From positions 62,001 through 126,000 of the forward strand of contig JAEPQD010000001.1 in assembly GCA_017642695.1 (NCBI GenBank): a stretch of DNA of 64,000 bases, in the 5' to 3' direction. Positions 33,798 through 43,621 of the stretch are shown here, piece by piece. The DNA comes from Parvibaculum sp. GTDB lineage: Bacteria; Pseudomonadota; Alphaproteobacteria; Parvibaculales; Parvibaculaceae. The notes below the pieces were generated by a model, which saw only the letters and a list, made by a program, of their open reading frames with translations, ran no database searches and was not told the origin of the DNA. A program made the position numbers and the translations under genes. Within the stretch, counting starts at the first letter, position 1. Each line of letters starts with the position of its first letter.

Positions 33798-34448
33798 ATG
33801 ACGCTCGACTACGATCTCTTCTGGTCGTTCCGCTCGCCCTATTCCTACCTCGTGACGAAGCGGCTCCTCGAATTCGAGCGCGACTACGACGTGAAGGCGA
33901 ATGTGCGGCCGGTCTATCCGATCGCGGTCCGGATTCCCGGCTTCTTCAAACAGGTGAACCCGCTATGGCCGCCCTACCTGCTGAAGGACACGGTCAGGAT
34001 CGCCGAGATAGAGGGCCTGCCCTACGCCTGGCCCTCGCCCGACCCCATCGTCATGGACATCAAGTCCGGCGAGGTACCGGCGGAGCAGCCCTATATTTCG
34101 CGGCTCACGCGCGCGGGCGTGCTGGCGGCGGAGCGCGGCAAGGGCCTGCCCTTCCTCTACGAGGTGTCGAGCATCATCTTCGGCGGCGTGAAGAACTGGC
34201 ACGAGGGCGAGCATCTGCGTGACGCCGCGAAGCGCGCGGGCCTCGACATGGACGACCTCGACGCCACGGCGGAGAAGGAAAAGGACCGGCTCGAAGCGAA
34301 AATCGCGGAGAACGAAGCGGCGCAGAAGGCGGCCGGCCACTGGGGCGTGCCGCTGATGGTCTTCGAGGGCGAACCCTTCTTCGGGCAGGACCGCTTCAGC
34401 CACCTGAAATGGCGGCTGGAGAAGAAAGGCCTGAAGAAGCGCGGCTAG
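33798..34448 (+). CDS. DsbA-like 2-hydroxychromene-2-carboxylate isomerase family protein
   Basis: A 216-residue thioredoxin-fold protein of the kappa-GST/DsbA group. The N-terminus LFWSFRSPYSYLVTKRLLEF has SPYS (a Ser-containing active site used by NahD-like isomerases, in place of CxxC), and the C-terminal GVPLMVFEGEPFFGQDRFSH is typical. It would use glutathione. The substrate is unknown. Start 33798 has CGGAGGAC upstream. It converges on the LuxR gene with a 4-base overlap of stops. Confidence 0.88.
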   Translation: MTLDYDLFWSFRSPYSYLVTKRLLEFERDYDVKANVRPVYPIAVRIPGFFKQVNPLWPPYLLKDTVRIAEIEGLPYAWPSPDPIVMDIKSGEVPAEQPYISRLTRAGVLAAERGKGLPFLYEVSSIIFGGVKNWHEGEHLRDAAKRAGLDMDDLDATAEKEKDRLEAKIAENEAAQKAAGHWGVPLMVFEGEPFFGQDRFSHLKWRLEKKGLKKRG

Positions 34449-35254
34449 CGCGTACTCACCAGCCCGAGCTGCGCGGCGATGGCGACGGCATGCGCCCGCG
34501 TGCGTGCGCCCAGCTTCGTAACCACATTGTCGAGATGATAGCGCACCGTCGTCGGCCGGATGCCGTTCCGCGCCGCGATCTCGGCCTCGCGGAACCCCTG
34601 CGCGGCGAGCTGCAGGCAGTCATGCTCGCGCGGCGTGAGCGCGGCGCGATCCTCCTCGCGCGCGGTCCCGCGCTTCGCAAGCCGGTCCTGCAGCGCGGTA
34701 AAGACATGGCCCGCGAAAAGGAGGTGCGGTGCGGCCGCCTCGATGATCGCCTCCACCTCGTCGAGCGGCTGCGGACCCGCAAAGCCGAGCATGGCCGTGC
34801 GGGCGTGCGGCAGCCGCACCGGCACGACGAGAACGGCGTTGAAGCCTTGCGCCCGCATCATCTCCGCAACCTCCTTCTGCTCGCCGCTATAGGGCCGGCG
34901 GTGACGGCGGTGATCGTCATAGAGGCTGATCGCGAAGGGAAGATGCTCGAAGCGGCAGCGAATGTTGAGCGGCATGCGGAGCGCGACGCCGCCCTCCCAG
35001 AGCGCGGCGACGATCTCCGCCGGCCAGCCCTGGCGGCGGAGAAAGGCCTCGGCGGCGGGCTCCCGCAGCGGCGAGGCGACATCGCCCGTCCAGATCGCGC
35101 GGGGCATGGCGATAAGGGCGGAGAGCTCCCCGAGCGCCGCCTCGGCGGGACCAAGCTGCCTCGCCCCGGCAAGCGCGAGGACCGCCGATTGCAGCGCCGC
35201 GGCATCGACCGCCGCCCTGCCCCGCCGCCTGTTCCTTGCCCGCGCGACCGCCAT
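34445..35254 (-). CDS. LuxR-type regulator with N-terminal ligand-binding-like domain
   Basis: A 269-residue regulator. C-terminal HTH: LTPREHDCLQLAAQGFREAE, RPTTVRYHLDNVVTKLGART. The N-terminal part (about 60-180) resembles an autoinducer-binding domain (PFAISLYDDHRRH, EMMRAQGFNAVLVVPVRLPH) but no luxI gene lies near, so it would be a solo. Its 5' end faces glpD across 146 bases and it may regulate that operon. Confidence 0.85.
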   Translation of the reverse strand: MAVARARNRRRGRAAVDAAALQSAVLALAGARQLGPAEAALGELSALIAMPRAIWTGDVASPLREPAAEAFLRRQGWPAEIVAALWEGGVALRMPLNIRCRFEHLPFAISLYDDHRRHRRPYSGEQKEVAEMMRAQGFNAVLVVPVRLPHARTAMLGFAGPQPLDEVEAIIEAAAPHLLFAGHVFTALQDRLAKRGTAREEDRAALTPREHDCLQLAAQGFREAEIAARNGIRPTTVRYHLDNVVTKLGARTRAHAVAIAAQLGLVSTR

Positions 35255-35400
35255 TTTCGGACCCTGCAGTTTTCGAGGGGACGCGAGGAGTTTTATATCC
35301 GATATTGCAGAACGGAAAGGCGAAGTTCAGCTGCTGGACCCTGAGTAAAGGGAGGGCTAGCCTCGCCATCCCGACCCGAGGCCAGAACGGACCCCCAGGC

Positions 35401-37116
35401 ATGCAGCGCGATCTCGAAGCCATGAGCGCCACCGACTACGACCTCGTGATCGTGGGGGGCGGCATCACGGGCGCGAGCACGGCCTGGGACGCGAGCCTGC
35501 GCGGGCTGAAGGTGGCGCTGCTCGAAAAGGACGACTTCGCCCATGCGACGACGTCGGGCTCCTCGAAGCTCGTGCATGGGGGCTTACGCTACCTCGTGAA
35601 TGGCGAGCTCAAGCTCGTGCGCGAGTCGCTCCGCGAGCGGCGCATCTGGGAGAACGTCGCACCGCACATGGTGCATCCGCTTCCCTTCGTGCTGCCGACC
35701 TATGGCTGGGGCATGAAGGGGCCGATCGTGCTTGGGCTAGGGCTGGCGCTCTACGACCTTCTCGCCTTCGACCGCAACTGGCTCTCCGACGACGACAAGA
35801 AGCTGCCGGGCTTCCGCCGCATCTCGAAGGGAAAGGCGCTCGACCTGATGCCGTCGCTGAAACGCGAGGGACTGACGGGCGCGATGATCTATTACGACTG
35901 CCAGATGTTCGCGCCGGAACGGCTCTGCCTCGAATGCATCGAGGGCGCGGTGGAGTACGGCGCCGATGCCGCGAATTATGCCGAGGTGACGGGGTTCACG
36001 AGCGAAGCCTCGATCAAACGCGGCGTGAAGGTGACGGGCGTGACGGTGATGGACAAGCTCACCGGCAAGCTCCACACGATCCGCGGCCAGGTGGTGGTGA
36101 ACGCGGCCGGCCCCTGGGCCGACAAGACCATGGCGCTTGCCGACGACACGCCTGCGCGCCGCCTGATCCGCTCCAAAGGCATCCACATCATCACGCGCGA
36201 TCTTTCCGGCGAGAACGCGCTCGCCGTGCAGTCGAGCATCGGCGGGCACTTCTTCGTGATCCCCTGGCGCGGCCACACGATCATCGGCACGACCGACACC
36301 GTGTTCGAGGACGACCCGGACGAACTCGGCGTGACGGAAAAGGACATCGCGGATTTCCTCACCGTGGTGAACGACGGCTTGCCCGGTCTGAACCTCCGCC
36401 GAGAGGACGTGATCCACTTCTATGCCGGCATCCGCCCGCTGGTCGACACGACGCCCGAGGAAGTGCCCGGCGCGGAGACGGCGGGCGAGAGCACGAAAGA
36501 GGCAGAGAAGAAGGACAGCTACAATGCGAGCCGCGCGGCGGAGGTCTACGACCATGCGCCGGAGGAAGCGATCGACGGACTGATCTCCGCCATCGGCGGC
36601 AAGTGGACGACGTCGCGCCACCTCGCCGAACAGGTGGTGGACCTCGCGCTGAAGAAGCTCGGGAAGAGTGCAAACTGCGAAACGCAATGCACGCCGGTCT
36701 ATGGCGGCGACATGGCGCGGCTGAAGACCTATGTCGAGCGTGCGCAGAAGCGCCACAGCCATCTTGCGCCGGACGTGGTGGAGAACCTCGTCAATTTCTA
36801 CGGCAGCCGCATCGACGAGGTTCTGGCGACGGCAGACGAACGGCAGGGCGAGCGCGAGGTGCTGCTGAAGCGGCTCTCGCCCGAGACGACGACCATCGGC
36901 GTGCAGGTGGTGCATGCCGTGCGGCACGAAATGGCGCTGCATCTGGACGATGTCGTCTTCCGGCGCACGGGGCTCGGCACACTCGGCCATCCCGGCGTGC
37001 CCGCGATCAAGCAGGCCGCCGAACTGATGCGCGGTGAACTCGGCTGGGACGAAACGGAACTCGCGAACGAGATTTCCGGCACGGTGCGCCTCTTCGAGAC
37101 GATACCGGCGAAGTGA
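35401..37116 (+). CDS. glpD: Glycerol-3-phosphate dehydrogenase (FAD, membrane-linked)
   Basis: A 571-residue flavoprotein. The N-terminal FAD motif is YDLVIVGGGITGASTAWDAS, followed by KDDFAHATTSGSSKLVHGGL and RYLVNGELKLVRESLRER, with DLSGENALAVQSSIGGHFFV and the C-terminal HVGELD-like region replaced by VRHEMALHLDDVVFRRTGLG. It oxidises glycerol-3-phosphate to DHAP and feeds quinone. I use ATG 35401; the alternative is 35422. Its DHAP product could supply the downstream flavoprotein. Downstream genes follow at 13 and 29 bases, in one direction. Confidence 0.93.
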   Translation: MQRDLEAMSATDYDLVIVGGGITGASTAWDASLRGLKVALLEKDDFAHATTSGSSKLVHGGLRYLVNGELKLVRESLRERRIWENVAPHMVHPLPFVLPTYGWGMKGPIVLGLGLALYDLLAFDRNWLSDDDKKLPGFRRISKGKALDLMPSLKREGLTGAMIYYDCQMFAPERLCLECIEGAVEYGADAANYAEVTGFTSEASIKRGVKVTGVTVMDKLTGKLHTIRGQVVVNAAGPWADKTMALADDTPARRLIRSKGIHIITRDLSGENALAVQSSIGGHFFVIPWRGHTIIGTTDTVFEDDPDELGVTEKDIADFLTVVNDGLPGLNLRREDVIHFYAGIRPLVDTTPEEVPGAETAGESTKEAEKKDSYNASRAAEVYDHAPEEAIDGLISAIGGKWTTSRHLAEQVVDLALKKLGKSANCETQCTPVYGGDMARLKTYVERAQKRHSHLAPDVVENLVNFYGSRIDEVLATADERQGEREVLLKRLSPETTTIGVQVVHAVRHEMALHLDDVVFRRTGLGTLGHPGVPAIKQAAELMRGELGWDETELANEISGTVRLFETIPAK

Positions 37117-37129
37117 GGGAGGGAAAGGG

Positions 37130-38092
37130 ATGAGCGGGGGAGGAAGACCGCATGTCGCGGCGGTGGTAAACCCGCGCTCGGGCGGCGGCCGGACCGGCCG
37201 CGCCTGGCGCGTGATTTCCGAAACGCTGGAAAAGAAACTCGGGCCCGTGCGCACGCATTTCACCGCCGCGCCCTCGACCCCGCATTTCCTGCCCGCCGCC
37301 GACCTGACGCGCAATGCTCTGAAGGAGGGCGCGCAACTCGTGATCGCGGTGGGCGGCGACGGCACCATCGACGAGGTGGTGAACGGCTTCTTCGAGGCGG
37401 GCGCCCCGATCAACCCGGAAGCGCATCTCGCGATCCTCAACGCGGGCACCGGCGGCGACTTCCGCCGCACCTTCGACCTGCCCGAGGAGACAGCGGACTG
37501 CGTCGCCCATATCGCGAGCGGCAATACGCGCCGGATCGACATCGGCAAGCTCACTTTCATCGCCGAGGACGGACAGGAGACGGACCGCTATTTCAACAAC
37601 ATCGCGAGCTTCGGCCTTTCCGGCGAAACCGTGCGCGCAGTGAACGACGCGACCTGGCAGAAATCGTTCGGCGGCAACTTCACCTTCACCTGGGCGACGC
37701 TGATGACGGCCTGGCGCCACAAGCCGCGGGCCGTGCGCATCGAGACGGATCAGGGCTTCGACGAGACCATGAATATCGGCCTTGCCGCCGTCGCCAACGG
37801 GCGCTTCTTCGGCAGCGGCCTGAAAGTCGCGCCGGACGCGGAGCCCGATGATGGGCTGTTCGATCTCGTGATGATGCGCGATCTCTCCTTCATGGACCTG
37901 CTGAAGGGCGGCAAGGACCTGCGCGAGGGTACGCATGTCAATGGGCCGAAGGTGAAGGTGGTGCGCGCGCGGAGCGTGACCGCAACACCGATGGGCCCGG
38001 AGCCGGTGCTGATCGATGTCGACGGCGAGGGGCCCGGGCGGCTTCCCGCACGGTTTGAAATCCTGCCCGGCGCGCTGACGCTCCGGTGCTGA
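37130..38092 (+). CDS. Diacylglycerol/sphingolipid kinase-family lipid kinase (YegS-like)
   Basis: A 320-residue protein. The nucleotide motif GGDGTIDEVVNGFFEAG and AILNAGTGGDFRRTFDLPEE identify the DAGK catalytic fold; the second part IASFGLSGETVRAVND, GLKVAPDAEPDDGLFDLVMM is usual. It phosphorylates a lipid alcohol such as diacylglycerol or a related diol. GAGGGAGGGAAAGGG precedes ATG 37130. It starts 13 bases after glpD and 29 bases before the AGPS-like gene, indicating an operon. Confidence 0.9.
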   Translation: MSGGGRPHVAAVVNPRSGGGRTGRAWRVISETLEKKLGPVRTHFTAAPSTPHFLPAADLTRNALKEGAQLVIAVGGDGTIDEVVNGFFEAGAPINPEAHLAILNAGTGGDFRRTFDLPEETADCVAHIASGNTRRIDIGKLTFIAEDGQETDRYFNNIASFGLSGETVRAVNDATWQKSFGGNFTFTWATLMTAWRHKPRAVRIETDQGFDETMNIGLAAVANGRFFGSGLKVAPDAEPDDGLFDLVMMRDLSFMDLLKGGKDLREGTHVNGPKVKVVRARSVTATPMGPEPVLIDVDGEGPGRLPARFEILPGALTLRC

Positions 38093-38121
38093 CAAGAAGA
38101 CAAGGAACGGGAGAAACGAGC

Positions 38122-39792
38122 ATGACCATCGACCGCGGCACGCTGCGCTGGAACGGCTGGGGGCCCGTGAAACAGGAGAACCCGCTGCCGGGCGATGCGC
38201 CGCAATGGGGCTGGATCGAGGAGACGCTTGGCGTGTCGCGCCTGCCTTCGACGCCCGCTGTCATGCTGCACGATATCCGCCTGCCGCATTGCCGGCTCAC
38301 CGACGCGCAGCTCGGCAGGCTGCGCGAGATCGTGGGCGAGAACCAGCTTCGCACCGACGACTACGAACGCGCCTTTCATGCGCGCGGCAAGTCCTATCAC
38401 GACCTTCTCTATGTGCGCGCGGGCAAGCTCGACATGGCACCCGACGCCGTCGTCTATCCGAGGAGCGCGGACGAGGTGCTCGCGGTCGTGAAGCTCTGCG
38501 CCGACGAGGAGATCGCGCTCATTCCCTATGGCGGCGGCTCGTCGGTCGTTGGCGGCATCAACGCCATCTCGAAATCGCTCGGCGGCGCCATCCTCACCCT
38601 CGACACGACGCTGCTGACGCGCATCATCCAGATCGACAAGGTGTCGATGACGGCGCGGATCGAGGCGGGCATCTACGGGCCGCAACTCGAGGAACAGTTG
38701 CAAACCCACGGCGTGACGCTCGGTCATTATCCGCAGAGCTTCAACTATTCGACACTGGGCGGCTGGATCGCGGCACGCGGCGCGGGCCAGCAGTCGAACC
38801 GTTACGGCAAGGCGGAGAAATGGCTTGTCTCGGCGAAGCTCGCGACGCCAAAGGGCTTCTGGACGACGGAAGCAACGCCCGCTTCCGCTGCGGGGCCGAA
38901 CCTCAACCAACTCGTCGCGGGATCGGAAGGCACGCTCGGCGTGATCGTGGAAGCGACGGTGAAGATCCACGACCTGCCGGAGCGCAAGGACTATCGCGGC
39001 TATCTCTTCAAGACATTCGCGGCAGGCGTCGAAGCGGCGCGCCGCATCAACCATGCGGAAATCCCGGTCGCGATGGTGCGCCTGTCGGACGCACCGGAAA
39101 CCTATTTCTTCCAGACCTTCTCGTCTTCGTCGTCGGGCGGCCTCAAGTCGAAGCTGCAGCGCGCCTATCTGAAGATGAAAGGGTTCGATGAAGCGCCCTG
39201 CCTCATGCTGATCGGCCACGAGGGACCGAAGGACACCGTGATCTGGGCGCAGGAACAGACAGAGGAAATCTGCAAACGGCAGGGCGCACTCGCACTCGGC
39301 ACCGGACCCGGCAAGCGCTGGTATCACGGCCGCTTCGACTCACCCGCCGTGCGCGACCCGATGATGGATCGCGGCATCGGCATCGACACGCTCGAAACCT
39401 CGACACGCTGGTCGAACATCACGAAGCTGCACGACAAGGTCGTGGACGCGATCGACACCGCCATGGCGGCGAACATGCCGGAGCAGCATGCGCGCGGCAT
39501 CGTGATGGCGCATGTGAGCCACTCCTATCCCGACGGCGCGAGCCTCTACTTCACCTTCATCTTCCCGCGCCAGCTCGACCGCGAGGTGGAGCAGTGGCAG
39601 GCGATCAAGCGCGCCGCCTCCGACGCGATTCTGATGAATGGCGGCACGATCAGCCATCACCACGGCGTCGGCGCGGATCACGTGCCCTGGCTCGCCGAGG
39701 AAAAGGGCGAGATCGGCATGGCGCTCCTGAAGGCGACGAAGCGAGAGATGGACCCCAAGGGCGTGATGAACCCGGGAAAGGTGCTCGGTTGA
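38122..39792 (+). CDS. Alkylglycerone-phosphate synthase-like FAD protein
   Basis: A 556-residue flavoenzyme of the vanillyl-alcohol oxidase family. Marks of alkyl-DHAP synthase are the FAD loop IPYGGGSSVVGGINAI, the block EAGIYGPQLEEQLQTHGVTL, the segment YSTLGGWIAARGAGQQSNRY, and the active-site stretch GGTISHHHGVGADHVPW, matching the triple-His motif that human AGPS uses. An arginine corresponding to the substrate Arg of AGPS is in VAMVRLSDAPE. AGPS swaps the acyl group of acyl-DHAP for a fatty alcohol to make ether lipids. Upstream glpD makes DHAP and the lipid kinase handles lipid diols. The bacterial branch is not proven to make ethers, so function is probable, not certain. Confidence 0.87.
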   Translation: MTIDRGTLRWNGWGPVKQENPLPGDAPQWGWIEETLGVSRLPSTPAVMLHDIRLPHCRLTDAQLGRLREIVGENQLRTDDYERAFHARGKSYHDLLYVRAGKLDMAPDAVVYPRSADEVLAVVKLCADEEIALIPYGGGSSVVGGINAISKSLGGAILTLDTTLLTRIIQIDKVSMTARIEAGIYGPQLEEQLQTHGVTLGHYPQSFNYSTLGGWIAARGAGQQSNRYGKAEKWLVSAKLATPKGFWTTEATPASAAGPNLNQLVAGSEGTLGVIVEATVKIHDLPERKDYRGYLFKTFAAGVEAARRINHAEIPVAMVRLSDAPETYFFQTFSSSSSGGLKSKLQRAYLKMKGFDEAPCLMLIGHEGPKDTVIWAQEQTEEICKRQGALALGTGPGKRWYHGRFDSPAVRDPMMDRGIGIDTLETSTRWSNITKLHDKVVDAIDTAMAANMPEQHARGIVMAHVSHSYPDGASLYFTFIFPRQLDREVEQWQAIKRAASDAILMNGGTISHHHGVGADHVPWLAEEKGEIGMALLKATKREMDPKGVMNPGKVLG

Positions 39793-39795
39793 ATA

Positions 39796-40158
39796 TCAGG
39801 CGGCGGCAAGCCTCTGCCGCATTCTGATGAGAAGATAGAGCGCAAACCCCGTAGCGACGCCGGGCACGAGGCCGAGAAGCAACGCGACCCATCCGTGCTT
39901 CACGCCAAGTTGCACCCGCTCATAAACAACCCAGGTGGCAAGAACGAACCAGCACATGATCGTGTCGGTGGAGTAACCCGCGGCAACCGGGTTAACGAAA
40001 CCGGCGCCAAGCAACCAGCCCATGTCGGGATTGGCCACGACAGGCGGCAGAACGTAAACAAAAAAGAAAACCGCAAAGCCCGCAGCAATCAGAACAAGCC
40101 CCGCCTTGAAAAGACGCTCGCGCGCACCGGCGCTGTCAGCCCGGTTCGAATTTGTCAT
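39796..40158 (-). CDS. Small membrane protein, DUF2834-like
   Basis: A 120-residue protein with three hydrophobic segments (AGLVLIAAGFAVFFFVYVLP, STDTIMCWFVLATWVVYERV, VALLLGLVPGVATGFALYLL). The pattern NPVAAGYSTDTIMCWFVLA..W..YE resembles DUF2834. Function is unknown. GGGAGGAAATGGG lies before the start. It ends 4 bases from the AGPS-like stop, convergent. Confidence 0.75.
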   Translation of the reverse strand: MTNSNRADSAGARERLFKAGLVLIAAGFAVFFFVYVLPPVVANPDMGWLLGAGFVNPVAAGYSTDTIMCWFVLATWVVYERVQLGVKHGWVALLLGLVPGVATGFALYLLIRMRQRLAAA

Positions 40159-40189
40159 CCCATTTCCTCCCTTGTAAGCGCAACGCGCC

Positions 40190-41824
40190 TCACGTGGTTT
40201 TCACCATTTCCCGCGCCATCTCTATGGCGGACGGGAAATCCGGCGCGCGGGTGACGCGGGCGAGGACGCCCATGTCTTCGAGGATGCGCGCTGGCTGCGG
40301 CTGGAGCGCGGTGACGATGACCTTCGTGCCGTTGCGCTCGCAGCGGTCGAGCATGGTTTCAAGCGCGGAGACGCCCGTCGCGTCGATGATCGGCACAGCG
40401 CGCATGCGGACGATCAGCACCTTCGGCGTGGCGCCAATCCGGTCGAGCGTCTCGCCGAGCCGCATGGCGACGCCGAAGAAGAAGGGTCCGCGAATGAGAC
40501 TCGCCGCGACGCCGGGCGGCAGTTCGTATTCCTGCATCGGTACGAAGTCGCGGGGTGCGCTGTCGCTGACATCCTCTTCCACCAGATGGAGGTCCGCCTG
40601 CACCTCGACCGCTTCCGACATGCGGTGCATGAAGAGAACGGCGGCGAGCACCACGCCGACCTCGATGGCGACGGTGAGGTCGACCAGCACGGTGAGCGCG
40701 AAGGTGATGAGAAGGACCGCACGGTCGCCAAGCGGCGCGCGCATCATGTGGCGGAACTTGTCGATCTCCGACATGTTCCAGGCGACGACGAGAAGCACGG
40801 CGGCAAGCGCGGCAAGCGGGATATAGGCCGTAACCGGCCAGGCGACCGCCATGAAGCCGAGCAGGAAGACCGCGTGCAGCATGCCGGCGACGGGCCCGCG
40901 CGCGCCGGCGCGGATATTGGTCGCGGTGCGCGCGATGGCGCCGGTGGCCGGCAATCCGCCAACAGCGGCGGACGCGCAATTCGCGACGCCCTGCGCCACG
41001 AGCTCGCAATTCGAGCGATGGCGGCGGCCCGTCATGCTGTCGGCGACCATCGCCGACAGGAGCGACTCGACACCCGCGAGGAAAGCGATGGTGAAGGCGC
41101 TCGGGAAGAGCGTAACGATGCGCTCCATCGAGACATCCGGAAAGGCGGGGATCGCGAAGGAGGGCTCGAGGCCCGCGAAACGCGAGCCGATCGTGTCGGC
41201 CGGCAGAGCGAAGAGCCAGACAAAGAACGAGGCGAGCACGACCGCGATGAGGAAGCCCGGCCAGTTCGGCCGCTTGCCGCGCAGCCAGACGATGAGCGCG
41301 AGCGAGGCAAGGCCGACCACGAAGGTTTGCGGCGAGACGCCGGGAACGGCACCCGCAAGCGCGCCCACCTTCTCGATGAATTCGGCAGGCTCATGCGCGA
41401 GGGAGAGACCGAGGAAATCCTTGATCTGACTTGTCGCGATGATGACGGCGATACCCGCCGTGAAGCCGGTAACGACAGGTTCGGGAATGTACTTGATGAA
41501 GGTACCGACGCGCATGAGCCCCGCGCCGATCAGCATCAGACCGGCCATTGCGCTTGCAATGACGAGCCCGTCATAGCCGTGAACCGCGATGACATTGAAA
41601 ACGACGACGACGAAAGCGCCGGTCGGCCCGCCAATCTGGAAGCGGCTGCCGCCAAGCGCGGAGATCAGGAAGCCGGCGACGACGGCCGTGATGAGGCCCT
41701 TGTCGGGCGTCGTGCCGCTTGCGATGGCGAGCGCCATGGAAAGCGGCAGCGCGACGATGGCAACGGTGAGACCAGCGACGAGATCCCGCCGAAAATCGGC
41801 GAACGCATAACCTTCCCGAAGCAC
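40190..41824 (-). CDS. SulP-family anion transporter with STAS domain
   Basis: About 544 residues from GTG 41824, the first usable start in frame (VLREGYAFADFRRDLVAGLT); a non-canonical CTG a few codons upstream is possible. Transmembrane signature AIVALPLSMALAIASGTTPD and GGSRFQIGGPTGAFVVVVFN mark SulP; at least ten hydrophobic segments follow. The C-terminal STAS domain at about 430-540 has VLIVRMRAVPIIDATGVSAL. SulP members carry sulfate, bicarbonate or dicarboxylates. The gene lies 74 bases after the CoA-ligase stop in the same direction. Confidence 0.87.
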   Translation of the reverse strand: MLREGYAFADFRRDLVAGLTVAIVALPLSMALAIASGTTPDKGLITAVVAGFLISALGGSRFQIGGPTGAFVVVVFNVIAVHGYDGLVIASAMAGLMLIGAGLMRVGTFIKYIPEPVVTGFTAGIAVIIATSQIKDFLGLSLAHEPAEFIEKVGALAGAVPGVSPQTFVVGLASLALIVWLRGKRPNWPGFLIAVVLASFFVWLFALPADTIGSRFAGLEPSFAIPAFPDVSMERIVTLFPSAFTIAFLAGVESLLSAMVADSMTGRRHRSNCELVAQGVANCASAAVGGLPATGAIARTATNIRAGARGPVAGMLHAVFLLGFMAVAWPVTAYIPLAALAAVLLVVAWNMSEIDKFRHMMRAPLGDRAVLLITFALTVLVDLTVAIEVGVVLAAVLFMHRMSEAVEVQADLHLVEEDVSDSAPRDFVPMQEYELPPGVAASLIRGPFFFGVAMRLGETLDRIGATPKVLIVRMRAVPIIDATGVSALETMLDRCERNGTKVIVTALQPQPARILEDMGVLARVTRAPDFPSAIEMAREMVKTT

Positions 41825-41898
41825 AGTGACGAGCTTCGGCAGGAAAAGCTCAGACGGTGATGTCTTCCCGTTCGTGGCCCCGGCCCCCTTCTTGCGCC

Positions 41899-43485
41899 CT
41901 ATTCCCCGTCGACAATCTTGCGAAGTTCGGCCTTCGCGATCTTTTCGAGGGTCGAGCGCGGCAGCGCGTCGACAATCCGAATGTCGCGCGGCCGCTTGAA
42001 GTCCGCAAGGCCCTTGGCGCAGGCTGCGTCGATCTGCGCGGCGAGATCCTTCGGCGCAGCAGCCTCGCCGCCCGGCACGAGCACGAAGGCGACGGGCACC
42101 TCGTCGAGCATCGGATCGCGCTTCGCGACGACGGCACATTCCTGGATGCCGGGCACGGTCATTACCACGCGCTCGATTTCGGACGCGGCAACATTCTCGC
42201 CGCCGACTTTCAGCATGTCCTTGTCGCGGTCGGCGAAGGAGATGAAGCCATCTTCGCCGAGCGTCACGCGGTCGCCGGTGATGAAGTAGCCCTGATCGTC
42301 ATAGGTCTTCGCTGTCGCTTCCGGATTGTTCAGATATTCGAGGAAGAGAGAGAGGCCGGGCACGCCGCGCACGAGAAGATTGCCCGTCTCGCCTGGATCG
42401 ACCGGGGTGTTGTCGTCGCGCAGGATCGCGATTTCGTAGGAGGTCGCGGGCTTGCCGATGGACAGGGGCCGGTTCGGCAGATGGATGTCGCCGACGATGC
42501 CATGCGTGATCGTTTCCGTCATGCCCCACCAGCCGATGGTCTTGACGCCGAAATACTCGTCCGTCGGCGGCGCGGAAATGCCGTTGCCCCAGTAGCGGTA
42601 GGAATGCGACTTCGGTTTCTCCTGCCCCATCAGTGCGCGTACGCAGAACGGCACCATCGAGGTCCAGGTGCAGCCATGACGTTCCGACACGCTCCAGAAA
42701 CGCGAGGCGGAGAAGCGCGGCTGCAAGACGACCGTCGCGCCCACCCAGAGCGCAGCCAGAACGGAATAGGACTGCGCGTTGGTGTGGAAGAGCGGCAGAT
42801 AGGTGAGATGGACGTCGCTGCCGCGCAGGTCTTCGTGCATCGCGCAGAGCTTCGCCCCCCAGAGGGCGTTCGCGTGCGTCCACACAACGCCTTTCGGCCG
42901 CGAGGTTGTGCCCGACGTGTACTGGATGCCGACAGGAAGCATCGGATCGGGCGTGCGCATCGGCACATCGACGACGTCACCGTAGAGCGCGGCGAAACTT
43001 TCCGACTTCGGCGGACGGTTCTTTTCTTCCGGTTCCGCGCCATTGTCCGTTTCGGTGACGGCGAGCCATTTGATGTTGCGGCACGAGGCCGCGACGAGCG
43101 CGGCGAAGCGCGGCTGCGTGATCGCGCCGACGACGCCTGCGTGTTCACTGAAATAGATGAGGTCGTCCTCGACCGAGCGCGCATTGGTTGTGACGGCGAC
43201 CGCACCGAGATGGGCGCAGGCATACCAGGCGATGAGGCTTTCGGGACAATTGTCGAGATGGATGAGAACGCGGTCTCCGACCTTCGCGCCGCGCTTCTTG
43301 AGGCCCGCCGCGACCTGTTTCGCCTCATGCTCGAAGCGCGCATAGGACCATGTCTTCGGTGTCCCCTCGAAGGGCTCCCAGATCAGGAAGGGATGATCCG
43401 GCCGCGCGGCGGCGTGCACGGCAAGGAGATGCGGCACGTCGAAATTCGAGAACGGATGGATGAGCGGCGAACGCAGCGCTGGCAT
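41899..43485 (-). CDS. Acyl-CoA synthetase (AMP-forming)
   Basis: A 528-residue adenylate-forming ligase. P-loop-like motif YTSGTTSRPKGVVWTHANAL, the A5-type GWWGMTETITHGIVG and A7-A8 YFITGDRVTLGEDGFISFAD followed by DKDMLKVGGENVAASEIERV; the acyl-adenylating Lys lies in STLEKIAKAELR. It activates a carboxylic acid to a CoA thioester. It resembles cyclohexanecarboxylate or crotonobetaine ligases. Start 43485 has GGGGAGAGAGA upstream; the frame extends further without support. Confidence 0.92.
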   Translation of the reverse strand: MPALRSPLIHPFSNFDVPHLLAVHAAARPDHPFLIWEPFEGTPKTWSYARFEHEAKQVAAGLKKRGAKVGDRVLIHLDNCPESLIAWYACAHLGAVAVTTNARSVEDDLIYFSEHAGVVGAITQPRFAALVAASCRNIKWLAVTETDNGAEPEEKNRPPKSESFAALYGDVVDVPMRTPDPMLPVGIQYTSGTTSRPKGVVWTHANALWGAKLCAMHEDLRGSDVHLTYLPLFHTNAQSYSVLAALWVGATVVLQPRFSASRFWSVSERHGCTWTSMVPFCVRALMGQEKPKSHSYRYWGNGISAPPTDEYFGVKTIGWWGMTETITHGIVGDIHLPNRPLSIGKPATSYEIAILRDDNTPVDPGETGNLLVRGVPGLSLFLEYLNNPEATAKTYDDQGYFITGDRVTLGEDGFISFADRDKDMLKVGGENVAASEIERVVMTVPGIQECAVVAKRDPMLDEVPVAFVLVPGGEAAAPKDLAAQIDAACAKGLADFKRPRDIRIVDALPRSTLEKIAKAELRKIVDGE

Positions 43486-43621
43486 GTCTCTCTCCCCGGG
43501 AGGTTTCTTGTCGGCTTTCCCGTCATATATCCCATGCTTGTGCCCGGTTCCATTCCCGCCATAGACTTTTGACCGGAGGTCAGTCGAGGGGAGGGATCCG
43601 AGGCAACGCGGAGGCTTGCGC

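Noticed and set aside
35737..37560. 607-codon antisense open frame over glpD
   Set aside because: No domain, composition typical of a shadow, while glpD has full family motifs.
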